Notes under the pieces: model-generated
What the model was told of the DNA's origin: nothing
Databases searched by the model: none
The model's input: the letters and a program-made list of their open reading frames with translations, nothing else
Shown: positions 6,670 to 8,583 of the stretch, in pieces
Numbering within the stretch: position 1 is the stretch's first letter
Layout of the letters: the number at the start of each line of letters is the position of its first letter
Origin: an uncultured Bacteroidales bacterium
GTDB lineage: Bacteria; Bacteroidota; Bacteroidia; Bacteroidales; Paludibacteraceae
Direction: 5' to 3'
Length of the DNA stretch: 8,583 bases
Assembly (NCBI GenBank): GCA_937886455.1
Contig: CALGCU010000259.1
Location: 1-8,583, forward strand
Program-made: the position numbers and the translations under genes

Positions 6670-7094
6670 TATCTAAAAAGTTTAATATTACATTCTTCCA
6701 TTTTATCTTTTAATTCTGGTTCTATTTCTTGACAATTAGCAGGAAAATAAAACCACGAAGCAGTATATTCTTTTCTAGTTGCTTTAACCATTCCATATGG
6801 GTCTGTATTATAATCAACAACTTGAATATCACTTATTCCTTCAACCAAAAATGGAATAATTTCTTCTTGGAGTTTAAATGGATATGTTGGGTCAATAATA
6901 TCCCCAGAAGAATATCCATCATGAATAATATGTTTATTCATAAATTCTTGAATATCTTCAATTTTTCCTTCCATAACAACAGTTGTTCCAAATCCATCTG
7001 CTTCTTTGCACCATTCTTTTGCATCTTTTGGATATTTTGTCATAAATTGACTTACACAATGAGATGCTTGAGCAATTGCTTTACCAGTATTCAT
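6669..7094 (-). CDS. Pth2-type peptidyl-tRNA hydrolase, phage-like, start codon unresolved
   Basis: Pth2 enzymes cleave the ester bond of peptidyl-tRNAs dropped from ribosomes; the family is general in archaea and eukaryotes, patchy in bacteria, and found in some phages. From ATG 7094 the protein begins MNTGKAIAQASHC, matching the family's G-K-x-A-A-Q-x-x-H helix. The frame stays open upstream and encodes LYILIRNDLHS just before, which matches the first strand and RxDL of Pth2 (human: VVRNDLKMGKGKVAAQCSH). The real protein thus begins about 15 residues earlier, near nt 7139, but no ATG, GTG or TTG exists there. Later blocks are GTTVVMEGK (strand 2), IQEFMNKHIIHDGYSSGD (helix and loop where Pth2 has DAGxTQ) and DPYGMVKATRKEYTASWFYF. 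A C-terminal tail of about 60 residues goes beyond the usual 115-residue fold. The divergent DAG loop makes activity uncertain. Confidence 0.7.
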   Translation of the reverse strand: MNTGKAIAQASHCVSQFMTKYPKDAKEWCKEADGFGTTVVMEGKIEDIQEFMNKHIIHDGYSSGDIIDPTYPFKLQEEIIPFLVEGISDIQVVDYNTDPYGMVKATRKEYTASWFYFPANCQEIEPELKDKMEECNIKLFR

Positions 7095-7139
7095 TGAATG
7101 TAAATCATTTCTAATTAAAATATATAATTTATTTAATAT
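7095..7139 (-). other. Coding extension of the Pth2-like gene without a standard start codon
   Basis: In frame with ATG 7094, these 15 codons read I-L-N-K-L-Y-I-L-I-R-N-D-L-H-S and supply the missing first strand of the Pth2 fold. The first codon is ATA (7139-7137), one base away from ATG. Possible explanations are a rare ATA start, a base error or mutation, or a longer protein reached by frameshifting at the A7 run upstream. The family match is what supports coding here, not a start signal. Confidence 0.55.
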
Positions 7140-7144
7140 TTGAT

Positions 7145-8583
7145 TTATTTTTTTGTGAAAACTAATTCTCCTTCTTCAATGACGTATTCGTTGGTATATG
7201 CCATTGTTTTCTCTGCAATGTTGCGCACCACGCTGCCGCAGTCCATTCCTGCATCATAGTAACCTCTATTGCGAGCACCATGAATTACGCAGATACAACT
7301 ATATTGTGGATTTTCTTCTGGAAAATACCCTACAAACGACATGCGGTGGCGGCTACTGCTATAACCATGTTCTGTTTTTATTTGAGCTGTTCCCGTCTTA
7401 CCTGCAATCGCTACCCACTTACTTTGTGCTTTGCGCATACCCCATGGATTGACGGATGCAGTGCCCAACTCGTTGTCCCATACTACATCATGAAGACAAT
7501 CTTGAATATCGTGCAATGTGGCATTGTTGCATATGTGATTTCGAATGACCGAGCTGTTGTACTCTTCCAGCGTCTTACCATCTTTGCAAATCTTTTTCAC
7601 CAGCACTGGGCTAATCATTTTCCCATTATTGGCAATACCATTATAGAACAGCAACATCTGCAATGGACTCAACTCTACCGAATAGCCATACGACATCTTT
7701 GAGATAGTCACAGTGTCGTTGGGAACAACCAACAGAGCTTGTTGAGCGCCGGGGATAATATAGTCAATGCTATCATTCAACCCCATGCGATTCAGTTTGT
7801 TTACAAATTTTTTCGCACTTCCATCATAACTTTTTGTCACGATTTGTGCCAACGCGATATTGCTACTCACGGCCAATGCTTGGCGTATAGTGTAGATGGT
7901 GTCAGCGGGGTGGGCATCTGTATGTGATAGGGTATGATATTTCCAGCCCTTTTTCCATACTTCTATACTATCTGTAATCTCTACCTCATTGTCATCTAAT
8001 GCGGCCATCAATGAGATAGTTTTGAATGTTGAACCTGGCTCTACACGTGTAACAGCGTGATTTGCAGTCTCATAATACTGCCCATTTTCAGTATTCAAAT
8101 CCAGATTGCACATGGCGTTTATCTCGCCAGTTTTTACTTCCATCAGAATCACACACCCCCAGTCGGCTTGATTCTTAGTGATTTGTTTGCGCAAACTGCT
8201 CTCACATATGTCCAGCAGATTAGCATCCAATGTAGTATATACATCAGCACCACTTTCGGCTTCACGAATAGGAGTATGTTGCCAGTAGCCAGCTACGCGT
8301 TCCAGCTTGCTCTCTCCATCCACACCGCAGAGATATTTATCGAAACGTTTCTCTATACCAGCATTGCCATGACCGTTATCGCCATATATACTACCTATAG
8401 TCCGACTACCTAAACTGCCGAAAGGTTTCGAACGACGATTGACATCTCTAAAATAGATACCGCTTTTATAATGACCGCGACAGATAAGTGGTAATTTTTC
8501 TATTTCTTTCTTTACTAAGTTTCCATTTCCATCTGGCATCATTTGAGTAGCTCTGCATTTACCATCTTCAGCTATTTCCCATT
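7145..8583 (-). CDS. ftsI: Division-specific penicillin-binding protein FtsI (PBP3), 5' end outside window, C-terminus replaced at a junction
   Basis: FtsI is the septal peptidoglycan transpeptidase, anchored in the inner membrane with a periplasmic catalytic domain. The frame is open to the right edge (first full codon 8581-8579, Trp), so the membrane anchor and about the first 150-200 residues are missing. Counting from Met 8542: the end of the dimerisation domain (SRTIGSIYGDNGHGNAGIEK near 46-65), then the transpeptidase with STFK at 171-174 (nucleophile Ser171, nt 8032-8030), SSN at 226-228 and KTGT at 382-385. All three penicilloyl-transferase motifs are intact. After NIAEKTMAYTNEY the sequence turns AT-rich and ends at VFTKK (stop 7147-7145). 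Bacteroidales FtsI normally continues with about 100 more residues including a PASTA domain, so the native gene probably breaks off around nt 7175-7190 and the last 10 or so codons belong to foreign DNA. No dcw-cluster neighbour is visible. Confidence 0.9.
   Translation of the reverse strand, partial: WEIAEDGKCRATQMMPDGNGNLVKKEIEKLPLICRGHYKSGIYFRDVNRRSKPFGSLGSRTIGSIYGDNGHGNAGIEKRFDKYLCGVDGESKLERVAGYWQHTPIREAESGADVYTTLDANLLDICESSLRKQITKNQADWGCVILMEVKTGEINAMCNLDLNTENGQYYETANHAVTRVEPGSTFKTISLMAALDDNEVEITDSIEVWKKGWKYHTLSHTDAHPADTIYTIRQALAVSSNIALAQIVTKSYDGSAKKFVNKLNRMGLNDSIDYIIPGAQQALLVVPNDTVTISKMSYGYSVELSPLQMLLFYNGIANNGKMISPVLVKKICKDGKTLEEYNSSVIRNHICNNATLHDIQDCLHDVVWDNELGTASVNPWGMRKAQSKWVAIAGKTGTAQIKTEHGYSSSRHRMSFVGYFPEENPQYSCICVIHGARNRGYYDAGMDCGSVVRNIAEKTMAYTNEYVIEEGELVFTKK
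7148..7154 (-). other. A7 run: -1 slippery heptamer followed by a stop
   Basis: On the minus strand the upstream frame ends ACA AAA AAA TAA, which is the heptamer A_AAA_AAA directly before the stop. A -1 slip would continue as ATA AAT CAA ATA TTA straight into the Pth2-like frame with no interruption. A Shine-Dalgarno-like AAGGAG lies about 13 nt upstream, as in the dnaX frameshift. Equally, a one-base homopolymer miscount would have the same effect. Confidence 0.4.

Noticed and set aside
6729..7097. Plus-strand frame opposite the Pth2-like gene
   Set aside because: Its Phe/Ile/Asn-rich product is the expected antisense of AT-rich coding DNA, and the minus strand has recognisable protein motifs and ribosome binding sites.
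6000..7180. Insertion sequence or integrated phage with defined ends
   Set aside because: No transposase, integrase, terminal inverted repeats, attachment site or target duplication is visible at either join.
7198..8413. Several plus-strand frames opposite ftsI
   Set aside because: All lie antisense to intact transpeptidase motifs and show no family features.

Overview
The window looks like three pieces of DNA from two sources. Nucleotides 1 to about 5999 and about 7180 to 8583 look like a chromosome of the Bacteroidales (Bacteroides/Prevotella group). The evidence is a Bacteroidetes-style CotH surface protein, moderate GC (27 of 60 bases in 5881-5940, 31 of 60 in 7201-7260), no clear Shine-Dalgarno sites at the gene starts, and two close matches to the Bacteroidetes promoter TTTG-N20-TANNTTTG. 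The middle, about 6000 to 7180, is very AT-rich (16 of 60 G+C in 6001-6060, 8 of 60 in 7081-7140). It carries short, tightly packed minus-strand genes with good Shine-Dalgarno sites, and resembles an early or accessory region of a phage of a different host.

Left segment: a CotH-family protein cut by the window edge (+), converging on a PAP2-family phosphatase (-). A 416-nt divergent intergenic region follows, with a promoter on each side and an unusual block of eight GTCCTGTAG-type 9-mers separated by short hairpins. Then comes a tightly coupled operon, rlmL-like 23S rRNA methyltransferase, ispD and recG, joined by two ATGA stop/start overlaps. RecG stops being RecG exactly at the HQL that normally precedes the RGRVGRG motif (nt 5999) and lacks roughly its last 120 residues.

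Middle segment (minus strand, read right to left): the last codons of an unidentified gene; a Pth2-type peptidyl-tRNA hydrolase whose N-terminal strand is encoded but has no standard start codon; a 91-residue protein of unknown function; and a membrane-anchored protein whose 3' end is missing at the junction with recG.

Right segment: the transpeptidase part of the division penicillin-binding protein FtsI (-), open at the right window edge and apparently cut at its C-terminus at about nt 7180, where the AT-rich DNA begins.

Both junctions fall inside genes: recG and a foreign gene on the left, ftsI and a foreign gene on the right. There are no inverted repeats, integrase or duplicated ends. 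A chimeric assembly or amplification artefact is therefore the leading explanation, with illegitimate insertion and rearrangement the less likely alternative. I did not find a convincing new defence or mobile system. The most noteworthy native structure is the hairpin-spaced repeat block at 2042-2209; the most noteworthy foreign element is the Pth2 gene with its start-codon and slippery-site puzzle.
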